Origin: a virus
DNA: 30,622 nucleotides
Strand: one strand, 5' to 3'
Virus record (IMG/VR): IMGVR_UViG_3300038696_000259
Location: 1 to 30,622 of that record
Each line of letters opens with the position of its first letter. Position 1 is the first letter of the stretch. The notes under the pieces were generated by a model. That model was not told the origin of the DNA. It made no database searches and was given only the letters and a program-made list of their open reading frames with translations. The position numbers and the translations under genes are program-made. Shown here in pieces: positions 24,205-30,072 of this stretch.

Positions 24205-24451
24205 ATTTCACACGCTGCTAGGCTTTTGATGGCAGCACTTTGGACGGCGGTTCGATTCCGCCCGACTCCACAAGCACTCGCCGTGCATTAAGTGATGCAG
24301 CACTATACCTGCAAATGGGGTCGAACGGTATTGACAGGTGCAAAGTCGCAAAATATAGGCGTGAGAAGATGATAACAGGCAACTGGAATCAAGAATTGAA
24401 AGCCGCAGCGTAAGACGCAAAGCAATCACGGGTAACTACGATAAAGTTTTG
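24205..24451 (+). ncRNA. ssrA: Circularly permuted (two-piece) tmRNA
   Basis: Rescues stalled ribosomes by adding a degradation tag. The 3' half comes first: T stem-loop GGCGG-TTCGATT-CCGCC (24246-24262), acceptor strand CGACTCC (24263-24269), discriminator A24270; CCA is not encoded. After a 46-nt intervening segment (24271-24316) with a hairpin, the 5' half starts GGGGTCG (24317-24323). The two acceptor strands pair at all 7 positions, including G3-U70, the alanine identity pair. A D-domain-like AACGGTATTGACAGG follows. CAAAGT (24341-24346) pairs with ACTTTG (24237-24242) as helix P2. The tag frame ends GNWNQELKAAA-TAA (stop 24411-24413), and hairpin GCGT-AAG-ACGC spans the stop, as P5 does. 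The exact ends, resume codon and a first pseudoknot are not settled. Confidence 0.82.
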
Positions 24452-24480
24452 AAAACCACTTCTAACGAGGTGGTTTTTTT
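24452..24480 (+). terminator. Rho-independent terminator of the tmRNA gene
   Basis: AAAACCAC (24452-24459) pairs with GTGGTTTT (24470-24477), with two further pairs inside the loop, followed by more T. It lies 38 bases after the tag stop codon, closing the tmRNA transcript. Confidence 0.8.
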
Positions 24481-24525
24481 ATGGCCTAAAAATAAAAGTG
24501 TTAAAGTTTGCTTTTTATAGTTCGA

Positions 24526-24559
24526 GATATCTAAGTAGTGCGTATATTTGGATATCTAA
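24526..24559 (+). promoter_or_regulatory. Promoter with flanking GATATCTAA direct repeats
   Basis: TATATTTG (24543-24550) matches the -7 box TAnnTTTG. Two copies of GATATCTAA (24526-24534 and 24551-24559), 25 bp apart, flank it, as operator half-sites would. No TTG is seen at the proper -33 distance. It precedes the small gene at 24589. Confidence 0.45.
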
Positions 24560-24588
24560 TTAAAACAATAACATTTAAATCAAGCATT

Positions 24589-24864
24589 ATGAAAACTCAA
24601 ATCAACATCTGGAATCAAAACACTGGTAACGAAATAGTAACTCTTAGTCAGTTAAGAACAAGAATTTCACAAAGAAGAATGGATGCTTTAAATCCGTTAA
24701 GTAAAAATTCTGTTAAAAAAGAAATTACAGTGATGACTACAAATAAAGAATTACAGCAAGTAGCTGCTCATTATAAAAGTTTTGAAATTAGAACATTTAG
24801 TCATGCAAAAGCAATCGAAATTTATAACGCTGGTGGTGGTCAAAAAGCTTCTTTAATTAACTAA
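24589..24864 (+). CDS. Hypothetical protein, 91 residues
   Basis: Not recognised. Basic protein starting MKTQINIWNQNTGNEIVTLSQLRTRISQRRMDAL with a C-terminal αβ segment ending YNAGGGQKASLIN. ATG 24589 is chosen because it lies a normal distance after the -7 box at 24543-24550. It has its own promoter with a repeat pair and its own terminator, so it is a single-gene unit that could be expressed from the prophage. It sits between the tmRNA and the attachment region. Confidence 0.68.
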   Translation: MKTQINIWNQNTGNEIVTLSQLRTRISQRRMDALNPLSKNSVKKEITVMTTNKELQQVAAHYKSFEIRTFSHAKAIEIYNAGGGQKASLIN

Positions 24865-24866
24865 TC

Positions 24867-24897
24867 AAAAACGCCAGTGCTACAACACTGGCGTTTT
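24867..24897 (+). terminator. Rho-independent terminator
   Basis: A perfect 12-bp stem, AAAACGCCAGTG (24868-24879) with CACTGGCGTTTT (24886-24897), and a 6-base loop. The T-rich 3' strand is mirrored by A-rich 5' sequence, so it could act in both directions. Confidence 0.88.
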
Positions 24898-24933
24898 ATC
24901 GTCTAATTAAAACGCAATTTAAAATTACATTTC

Positions 24934-25209
24934 ATGGGTAAAAATACAAATTATCTAGCAGCTGCAAAACAGTCTCAAAAAATAACTATCAAGTACTGGC
25001 AAGAATGTCTTGATGAAGATGGACACACCAGATACTGGCTTGCTAAGAAGTCTGGAGTATCGCAATCGATGCTTTCTGATTACTGGAGTGGTAAGGTAGA
25101 CATGTCACTAATTAACTATTACCGCATTTGTGGCGCACTGGAATTAAGGCCTTACTTAATACCAAAAGAGCTGGATGATAATGATATTACTAATGTTGGT
25201 TTTAATTAA
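24934..25209 (+). CDS. Small HTH (XRE-like) DNA-binding protein near attP
   Basis: 91 residues. Central helix-turn-helix TRYWLAKKSGVSQSMLSDYWSGK (about 31-54) in the lambda-repressor-like style: WLAKKSGVS-QSMLSDY as helices 2 and 3. Its place directly before attP and the integrase suggests a regulator of excision or integrase expression (an excisionase-like role), an inference from position. The stop lies 3 bp before the first phased TGCAA repeat. Confidence 0.7.
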   Translation: MGKNTNYLAAAKQSQKITIKYWQECLDEDGHTRYWLAKKSGVSQSMLSDYWSGKVDMSLINYYRICGALELRPYLIPKELDDNDITNVGFN

Positions 25210-25211
25210 AA

Positions 25212-25227
25212 TGCAAATAAAATGCAA
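25212..25227 (+). repeat. Left arm-type repeats of attP (two TGCAA boxes, 11 bp apart)
   Basis: TGCAA at 25212-25216 and 25223-25227, each preceded by A, starting 11 bp apart, i.e. on the same DNA face. Together with the right-hand group they flank the core, as integrase arm sites do in lambda-type attP regions. Confidence 0.5.
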
Positions 25228-25293
25228 CTTTTATTGATGTCTTTTTTTTGCATCTACACTATAGCATAGGCTACGCAAAAATATAACTTCTTT

Positions 25294-25338
25294 CTTCTAA
25301 GGAGGCGGTCACAGGTTCGAATCCTGTCGGGCTCACAA
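25294..25338 (+). other. attP: attP core: 3' half of tRNA-Arg(TCT)
   Basis: The sequence from the anticodon loop (CTTCTAA, anticodon TCT at 25296-25298) to the 3' end of a tRNA: GGAGG anticodon-stem strand, CGGTC variable loop, T stem-loop ACAGG-TTCGAAT-CCTGT (25311-25327), acceptor CGGGCTC (25328-25334) and A. CCA is not encoded. The 5' half (GAGCCCG strand and D arm) is absent, so this is not a working tRNA gene but the piece that restores the host tRNA gene on integration. It lies 150 bp before the integrase. Confidence 0.82.
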
Positions 25339-25352
25339 GAGCTTAATTAATT

Positions 25353-25382
25353 GAAAACCATCTATTTATATAGATGGTTTTC
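25353..25382 (+). terminator. Terminator behind the attP tRNA fragment
   Basis: A 13-bp perfect stem, GAAAACCATCTAT (25353-25365) with ATAGATGGTTTTC (25370-25382), and a TTAT loop, followed by TTGTTTT. It would end transcripts of the host tRNA gene after integration and shields the integrase gene. Confidence 0.82.
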
Positions 25383-25405
25383 TTGTTTTATAGCGTTTAA
25401 TTAGG

Positions 25406-25483
25406 TGCAAATAGTTATATCTTTATACCTTTATATAGCTATTATATAACTATAAATGCAACCTTTGTGCAACTTTAATGCAA
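25406..25483 (+). repeat. Right arm-type repeats of attP (phased TGCAA boxes)
   Basis: TGCAA boxes at 25406-25410, 25457-25461, 25468-25472 and 25479-25483. The last three start exactly 11 bp apart and end 8 bp before the integrase start. The same sequence and spacing occur left of the core. Confidence 0.52.
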
Positions 25484-25490
25484 CCTATAA

Positions 25491-26687
25491 ATGAAGATTA
25501 GATTTAAATATATCAAGCCTAAAAAGGCAGTGGTCCTTCATGTAGGGCACTTGCAAGATAGAAAACAAACTAAAATTTGTGATGCTACTCCTGCACAGTG
25601 GAATGAAGAAGCGCAAATGATAAGCAGCTCACACCCGCAATTTAGTACATTATATCCATACATGAATGACATCATGATTAAAGCGCGGCAAGTGAAGCTG
25701 GAGCGCATAAATGATGTTAATAGAGTACTCAATTTCCTATTGCAGGAACAGGATAAGGATCCAGAACTGATAGAATGGCTAGAGAATTACATCTCAAAAA
25801 AGGAATTGGTCCAGAAAAACCATGAGCGCAAAGGAGATCTTATGGAACGTAATCGTGTGGCTGGCCATATAAAAAGATATTATACTGTACTGGTAAAATT
25901 AAAGCAGTATTACAAAGAAGTGAATTATAGCAGCGTGACTAAATGGTGGGTAAGACAATTGCAAGAGAAGCTGCTGGAAGATCCACTTCTTAAAGAGGCC
26001 ACTGCGATGGGTTATATGTCACGTATTAAAACGGTCTATTTTAAAATGATCATGGACCATGACCTTCCAGATTCTAATGCATTTAAGCAGCCATTGCATA
26101 AGGTAAGCACGCGATCTTTTGAAGCTCGTAAAAAGAGACTGGATCAACAAGCAATGAAAAAGCTGGACCAGGTAGAACTTACCGGCATTAAAAAACGTGC
26201 TAGAGATACCTTCATGGTATTGTTTGAACTAGGTGGTTGTGATCTCACTGATCTTTATTTCCTTAAAAAATCGCAAGTGATAAAAGGCCGCTTGTATCTG
26301 GAGCGATCTAAGATAAGAGGTAGTGACATGGATTTGCTAGTGACTCCTAGGCTCAAGGCTTTTATAAAGGAGTATGGCAGTAAGAATGGCACCTACTTAT
26401 TCCCCTGGCGTAAAGATGTGGATGGATATAGAACTTGGAGAGATAATGCAAGGCGCGATCTGAGAAAAGCCGCAAAAATGGTGAAGGTTACAGATGTGAC
26501 TGGTCAGGATATATCTATGAAATGTGCCAGGCATACCTTTGCAAGTGCTGCAAAGGATAAAGGCGTAGATGGAGACTTACTGCGTGAGCTTATGGGGCAT
26601 AGGCGTAATGATGTGGACAATTACTATAAAGAAGCCTATCCTGAGAAAATGAGAGATAAGGCGCAGTTAAAAGTTATTAAAATATAG
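25491..26687 (+). CDS. int: Tyrosine recombinase integrase, Bacteroidota phage type
   Basis: 398 residues. Catalyses attP/attB recombination at a tRNA-Arg gene. N-terminal arm-binding region, SAM-like core-binding domain (about 105-200), then the catalytic domain. Visible active-site elements: Arg347 in CARHTFAS, His370 in LMGHRRND, and Tyr378/379 in VDNYYKE as nucleophile. The position three residues before Arg347 is Lys rather than His, and the box I region reads FELGGCDLTDLYFL, lacking the usual Arg; both are departures from the textbook set, though Bacteroidota enzymes often vary here. The gene is convergent with a leftward secreted-protein gene; the palindrome at 26693-26706 separates them. 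Confidence 0.9.
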   Translation: MKIRFKYIKPKKAVVLHVGHLQDRKQTKICDATPAQWNEEAQMISSSHPQFSTLYPYMNDIMIKARQVKLERINDVNRVLNFLLQEQDKDPELIEWLENYISKKELVQKNHERKGDLMERNRVAGHIKRYYTVLVKLKQYYKEVNYSSVTKWWVRQLQEKLLEDPLLKEATAMGYMSRIKTVYFKMIMDHDLPDSNAFKQPLHKVSTRSFEARKKRLDQQAMKKLDQVELTGIKKRARDTFMVLFELGGCDLTDLYFLKKSQVIKGRLYLERSKIRGSDMDLLVTPRLKAFIKEYGSKNGTYLFPWRKDVDGYRTWRDNARRDLRKAAKMVKVTDVTGQDISMKCARHTFASAAKDKGVDGDLLRELMGHRRNDVDNYYKEAYPEKMRDKAQLKVIKI

Positions 26688-26692
26688 AATTC

Positions 26693-26706
26693 CGCTTTCG
26701 CGAAAA
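26693..26706. repeat. Dispersed palindrome copy 6, between convergent genes
   Basis: CGCTTTCGCGAAAA, last bases diverged, between the integrase and the leftward secreted-protein gene, where it could form a shared transcript-end hairpin. Confidence 0.8.
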
Positions 26707-26714
26707 CTATATAA

Positions 26715-27197
26715 TTACCAGCCATCGGGTGTTTTATAGGTGAAGATTTTTGTAAGTTCAAGATCTAAGGCTTTCAAATATTTTTGATATTTATTTGCGC
26801 CTCTTATAGTTCCATCTCTTTTTTTTAAAAGTAATTCTTCAAAATTAGTGGTATCATTAAAATCTGTAGAATCCCATACTAAATCTGTTATAGTGACACG
26901 ATACTTATCTACTTTAAATTCTATTTTATAAGTAAGTTGGATGTCATATCTGGCAAATATTACCATTCCTGAATGATCTTTTATAATATCAATAAAAGGT
27001 GTTGTTCCATATAAAATATCGCCGTCATAATTGCAGTCTATAAAATTCTTTTTTGTCTTTACACTGTTAAAAAAATCAGCGGAGCTTAAACTTGTTTCAT
27101 AAACATTTTGCCAGGATAGTTTATTAGAATTTGATGCAAAATTATTTTGTGATAAAACTAAAAAAGGCAATAATAATAAAAGATAAATCGTTTTCAT
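26715..27197 (-). CDS. Secreted or periplasmic hypothetical protein (lysogenic conversion candidate)
   Basis: 160 residues on the minus strand. N-terminal signal peptide (MKTIYLLLLLPFLVLSQNN) with a cleavage site expected after about residue 17. The mature part alternates strands (IQLTYKIEFKVDKYRVTITDLVW) and resembles small periplasmic DUF4468-like proteins of Bacteroidota, a weak resemblance. It lies directly downstream of the repressor in the same direction, so it is probably transcribed in the lysogen and may alter the host surface. Confidence 0.72.
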   Translation of the reverse strand: MKTIYLLLLLPFLVLSQNNFASNSNKLSWQNVYETSLSSADFFNSVKTKKNFIDCNYDGDILYGTTPFIDIIKDHSGMVIFARYDIQLTYKIEFKVDKYRVTITDLVWDSTDFNDTTNFEELLLKKRDGTIRGANKYQKYLKALDLELTKIFTYKTPDGW

Positions 27198-27275
27198 TTT
27201 TTTTTATATTTTTTATGCATTTCAAAAGTAACAGATATAATTATTACATCTTCAGTTATTTTTATAAATAAGTTA

Positions 27276-27701
27276 TTATCTGTTTGATGCATCAAAAGTA
27301 ACCTTTTTCAAATTTTCTATGTCCAAATCTTTTGTATAAGAGATTATTTCTGTTGTATTATCATAAGTTTTAATTAGTAAACTGGTGGTTGTTTTAGCAT
27401 TTTCAATTAAGGCGTTTCCAATTTCTTTAAGCGCGGTCATTAGATCTTTATTGGAAATATTATTCCCATATAATTGTATTGGTTCATTTACAATATTTTC
27501 CTTGAACTGATTAATACCTAACATATTTTTTTGATGTTCCTGTAGAAAGCTAATCAAGTTATCTATGGTTGATCTCCTAGGTTTTCTTTTGCCTTCTATC
27601 AAGTCGTTTATTGTGTTTATAGATATCCCCGTTTCTTTATTTACATGGTAAGCCGTTATATTGTTGTTTTCTAGGTAGTTAATAATTTCTATTGTATCCA
27701 T
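27276..27701 (-). CDS. XRE-family phage repressor
   Basis: 141 residues. N-terminal helix-turn-helix (IINYLENNNITAYHVNKETGISINTINDLIEGKRKPRRSTIDNL, about 3-48) of the XRE/CI type, then a linker and a helical C-terminal region with polar, Thr/Asn-rich sequence that may oligomerise. No peptidase (LexA-like) domain is visible. ATG 27701 is preferred over a TTG 24 bp upstream. It is divergent from the early operon, with the operator candidates in the shared upstream region; it is the likely CI-like lysogeny regulator. Confidence 0.82.
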   Translation of the reverse strand: MDTIEIINYLENNNITAYHVNKETGISINTINDLIEGKRKPRRSTIDNLISFLQEHQKNMLGINQFKENIVNEPIQLYGNNISNKDLMTALKEIGNALIENAKTTTSLLIKTYDNTTEIISYTKDLDIENLKKVTFDASNR

Positions 27702-27722
27702 TTTATATCCATTTACTATTAA

Positions 27723-27807
27723 CAAAGGTACTTTAATTTAATTTATATGAATAAAGTGTCAATTATATGTCAATTATATATATATTTGTATTGTAAAACA
27801 AATACAA
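27723..27807. promoter_or_regulatory. Divergent repressor/early promoters with tandem operator repeats
   Basis: Minus strand: TACCTTTG (27730-27723), a perfect -7 box for the repressor. Plus strand: TATATTTG (27781-27788), a perfect -7 box for the early operon. Between them TGTCAATTATA occurs twice in exact tandem (27757-27767, 27768-27778). A dyad TTGTATT...AATACAA (27786-27792, 27801-27807) overlaps the rightward start region. These are candidate repressor and anti-repressor sites. Confidence 0.6.
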
Positions 27808-27816
27808 TGCCACAAA

Positions 27817-28128
27817 ATGAGCGATTTTAGAAAGATAGAATTTGTGCCGCAAAATGAGATTTTATATCATAATGGCCGCAATCTTGAATTGAGAAATGAA
27901 TTTTTAAAGCTAGGAGTTTTAAAGCGCAGAGACTTTATTGCTATATGCCAGCGGTCTAATAATTATTTTAGAGAATGGGAAATGGCGCAAACTTTACAAT
28001 TCTTCTGGGTGGGTAATAACCATAAAGAAGAGGTGATTGATGAAGTGCAAAAAGCACTAGAATTTTATAAATCTAATCTACCCCAGGAAACTGAGGTAAA
28101 AAATCTCGCGCAAGATGGAAAGTATTAA
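27817..28128 (+). CDS. First early gene, hypothetical 103-residue protein
   Basis: Not recognised. Charged, helical protein (LRNEFLKLGVLKRRDFIAICQRSNNYFREWEMAQ) that could contain a DNA-binding helix pair. As the first gene after the rightward promoter it occupies the place where a Cro-like or early regulator is often found. It overlaps the next gene by 14 bp. Confidence 0.65.
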   Translation: MSDFRKIEFVPQNEILYHNGRNLELRNEFLKLGVLKRRDFIAICQRSNNYFREWEMAQTLQFFWVGNNHKEEVIDEVQKALEFYKSNLPQETEVKNLAQDGKY

Positions 28129-28303
28129 CACCATTCAAAAAGTAGTGTTGCTAGTAAATGAACGCAATTCTATAAATGCTAGAATAGATCATCTTATAAA
28201 TAGTCATTTATGGACAGATGATGAAACGGATAAACTACTTGCCGTATATCAAGATAAACTTAAAGAGATAAATAATTCTCTACCACTAAATCCATTTAAA
28301 TGA
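28115..28303 (+). CDS. Hypothetical early protein, 62 residues
   Basis: Small, helical, coiled-coil-like protein (INTIQKVVLLVNERNSINARIDHLINSHLW...LLAVYQDKLKEINNSL). No family recognised. Overlaps the gene on either side (14 and 4 bp), so it is co-translated in the early operon. Confidence 0.65.
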   Translation: MESINTIQKVVLLVNERNSINARIDHLINSHLWTDDETDKLLAVYQDKLKEINNSLPLNPFK

Positions 28304-28497
28304 AGATCGATATAGAAATGCTAGTCACTGTAATCATTGTCCTTTTTATTTTATATGGAGCTTACCTGGTGCAGTCAGGCCATGAGATTATTGGTGCTTG
28401 CTTGCTAGGTGCTGCAGTGTTGTTTATACTTATTCTCATAGGACGAGTGATCCAGGAGGATAGACGCTTTGATAAAGAAAATAACGATCTGGATTAA
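28300..28497 (+). CDS. Early small membrane protein, two transmembrane helices
   Basis: 65 residues: two membrane segments (about 8-25 and 30-49) and a charged C-terminus (RVIQEDRRFDKENNDLD). Early membrane proteins in phages often affect host physiology or exclusion, but no family is recognised here. Overlaps the preceding gene by 4 bp and shares one base with the next start. Confidence 0.65.
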   Translation: MKIDIEMLVTVIIVLFILYGAYLVQSGHEIIGACLLGAAVLFILILIGRVIQEDRRFDKENNDLD

Positions 28498-28814
28498 TGG
28501 ATGGTTATGTACACATAAAAGATCTTATCTCACACTTACAGTCTCATGGCCTAGTAATTACTAGGCGTGAATTGGTAATGAGTGATGATCAACTGGAACA
28601 AGAACTCTTGCGCCGTGATCAAAACGTGGTACTTAAAAAACGATGGTTGTCCTATAAAGAAATTATCGATAATAAACTACTAGGTTACAGCAGTAGGACT
28701 GGTCTTATCACTGCGCTTAAAAAGCGAGGTGACTTTGATCAGGTAGTTAAAGAAATTAATAAAGTAACAAAAGTGCTTACCAGCACTGTAAAACAAATGC
28801 GAGATGAATGCTAG
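28497..28814 (+). CDS. Hypothetical early protein, 105 residues
   Basis: Not recognised. Basic, helical protein (DGYVHIKDLISHLQSHGLVITRRELVM, RWLSYKEIIDNKLLGYSS); the segment YKEIIDNKLLGYSSRTGLITALKKRG is similar in style to small DNA-binding helices. It overlaps by 11 bp the small cysteine-rich ORF downstream. Confidence 0.68.
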   Translation: MDGYVHIKDLISHLQSHGLVITRRELVMSDDQLEQELLRRDQNVVLKKRWLSYKEIIDNKLLGYSSRTGLITALKKRGDFDQVVKEINKVTKVLTSTVKQMRDEC

Positions 28815-28962
28815 TAAACACTATTGCCGTGTGGTAAGGAAAGTCATGAATAGATTAGAATTAGAACGTAAAACATGCCCACCAGGTAACTGTGTATTAG
28901 ATGCCGGACCATTTGTAGATGAATGTGTAAAATGTGGGGCGCTTGCTCCAGTAATATCTTAA
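28804..28962 (+). CDS. Cysteine-rich small protein, 52 residues, zinc-finger-like
   Basis: Five cysteines in the pattern HYC..., then T-C-PPGN-C, and C-VK-C-GAL near the C-terminus, so two pairs could bind zinc. ATG 28804 overlaps the preceding gene by 11 bp, a junction like others in this operon; a second in-frame ATG at 28846 gives 38 residues and still keeps four Cys. Probably a small regulatory or DNA-associated protein. Confidence 0.55.
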   Translation: MNASKHYCRVVRKVMNRLELERKTCPPGNCVLDAGPFVDECVKCGALAPVIS

Positions 28963-28964
28963 AT

Positions 28965-29333
28965 ATGAGCTATCTATATACCTTAGAAATTCCTAAATAC
29001 GAGCATGTATGTGCAGAGACATTACACCAGGCTAATAAGATAAAAGTAATTCCTAATGCAACACAAAATAGTATTGCAAATATGTATGGTGTAGATCCTT
29101 TTTTACTTACAGACGTGGAGACTGTTTGTGATGCTAAGTATGTTTATGCTTATGTATTGATGTCGTGCACTGATTTAAGCATCTACGATTGTGGGGATGA
29201 AGCAGGAGTAATTTATGGACCACTTATGTGTAATAAGATTGTTCTGGATATCGAGCGGCAGCATGGAACTACTTTTGGTCGTCAGTTGGATGTTATTGTT
29301 AGTAATCATAAAAAAACATCTTATCATGTCTAG
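28965..29333 (+). CDS. Hypothetical early protein, 122 residues
   Basis: Not recognised. Mixed α/β protein with several cysteines (residues 16, 55, 68, 76, 89) and no membrane segment. ATG 28965 follows the zinc-finger-like ORF by 2 bp. It overlaps by 8 bp the replication gene downstream and so belongs to the early operon. Confidence 0.7.
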   Translation: MSYLYTLEIPKYEHVCAETLHQANKIKVIPNATQNSIANMYGVDPFLLTDVETVCDAKYVYAYVLMSCTDLSIYDCGDEAGVIYGPLMCNKIVLDIERQHGTTFGRQLDVIVSNHKKTSYHV

Positions 29334-30072
29334 TGTTGTAAAAATGAACTTTGATGTAGAGATCGCAAAAAAGGTAGGTGCTGATGCTGCCATTATGCTT
29401 TCTAACATTCAGTTTTGGGTGTTTAAAAATGCAGCAAATAATAAGCATTTGCATGAGGATAAGTACTGGACTTACAATTCTGTTACGGCTTGGACAGACA
29501 TATTTGAATGGCTATCTATTAAACAAGTGCGCACCTGTTTAAACAAGTTAGTTCAAGGTGGTTATATACTTGAGGGTGAACATAATAATGACAATAGAGA
29601 TCGTACTAAATGGTACACCCCAACGGCGCAATATTGCAAATTACCAAATGGTAAGCAGCATTTGCCCAAAGGGGCAAGTGCACTTGCCCATATGGGCAAC
29701 TCATATAAGGAACATATTATAAACACAGATAATAAACTATATGCAGACACAGAAAATTCTTCTTTGAATAATATTGAAGTAAACAACCCAGAAACGGTAG
29801 AACCAAAAAGCGCCATTCCAGATCTTGCCAGCGCACATCTACTTAACAACTTTCCAACCTTATGGGAAAGCGCATGGATGAAAGCTCCTAAGTATGTAAA
29901 GCAGCAAGAAAAGAAAGTTATAGATCACTTTGATGCGGCAGTGTTAAAAGAAGGCATTGATTACGATGGTAAGAAGCTATATGGACGTTTACTGGGATTA
30001 ATCAATAATTGGAAACCTAGCAATGATGCAGCTATTGAAAAGCAAACTGCTAGAAAATTAATGACATTATGA
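29326..30072 (+). CDS. Replisome-organiser-like replication protein carrying the candidate origin
   Basis: 248 residues. The N-terminal 90 residues form a winged-helix-like domain (AKKVGADAAIMLSNIQFWV, WTYNSVTAWTDIFEWLSIKQVRTCLNKLVQGGYI.EGEHN) of the type found in phage replication initiation proteins of Bacteroidota. A polar linker follows, then a helical C-terminal domain (about 170-240) that would contact DnaB. The linker-encoding DNA holds a 38-bp dyad at 29662-29699, the usual place of a phage origin inside its initiator gene. Overlaps dnaB by 4 bp (ATGA). Likely loads the phage DnaB. Confidence 0.78.
   Translation: MSSVVKMNFDVEIAKKVGADAAIMLSNIQFWVFKNAANNKHLHEDKYWTYNSVTAWTDIFEWLSIKQVRTCLNKLVQGGYILEGEHNNDNRDRTKWYTPTAQYCKLPNGKQHLPKGASALAHMGNSYKEHIINTDNKLYADTENSSLNNIEVNNPETVEPKSAIPDLASAHLLNNFPTLWESAWMKAPKYVKQQEKKVIDHFDAAVLKEGIDYDGKKLYGRLLGLINNWKPSNDAAIEKQTARKLMTL
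29662..29699. other. Candidate phage origin: four alternating TTGCCC boxes in a 38-bp dyad
   Basis: TTGCCC at 29662-29667 and 29684-29689, with GGGCAA at 29672-29677 and 29694-29699. They alternate in orientation with 10-, 12- and 10-bp spacing around a perfect 18-bp palindrome centred on GTGCAC. It sits within the replication-initiator gene, as lambda-type origins do. Confidence 0.5.

Noticed and set aside
24205-24330. tmRNA pieces as an attachment-site remnant from integration in the host ssrA
   Set aside because: An attP would carry only the 3' piece. Here the 5' piece is also present, and its acceptor strand pairs with the upstream 3' piece with no misfit. A separate tRNA-Arg half next to the integrase already supplies attP.
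25280-25338. Complete tRNA-Arg gene
   Set aside because: No 5' acceptor strand (GAGCCCG-like) or D arm is found upstream; only the anticodon loop to the 3' end is present.
29215-29325. Longer replication protein starting at 29215
   Set aside because: The extension overlaps the coding sequence of the preceding gene by 119 bp; ATG 29326 gives the 8-bp overlap usual in this operon.
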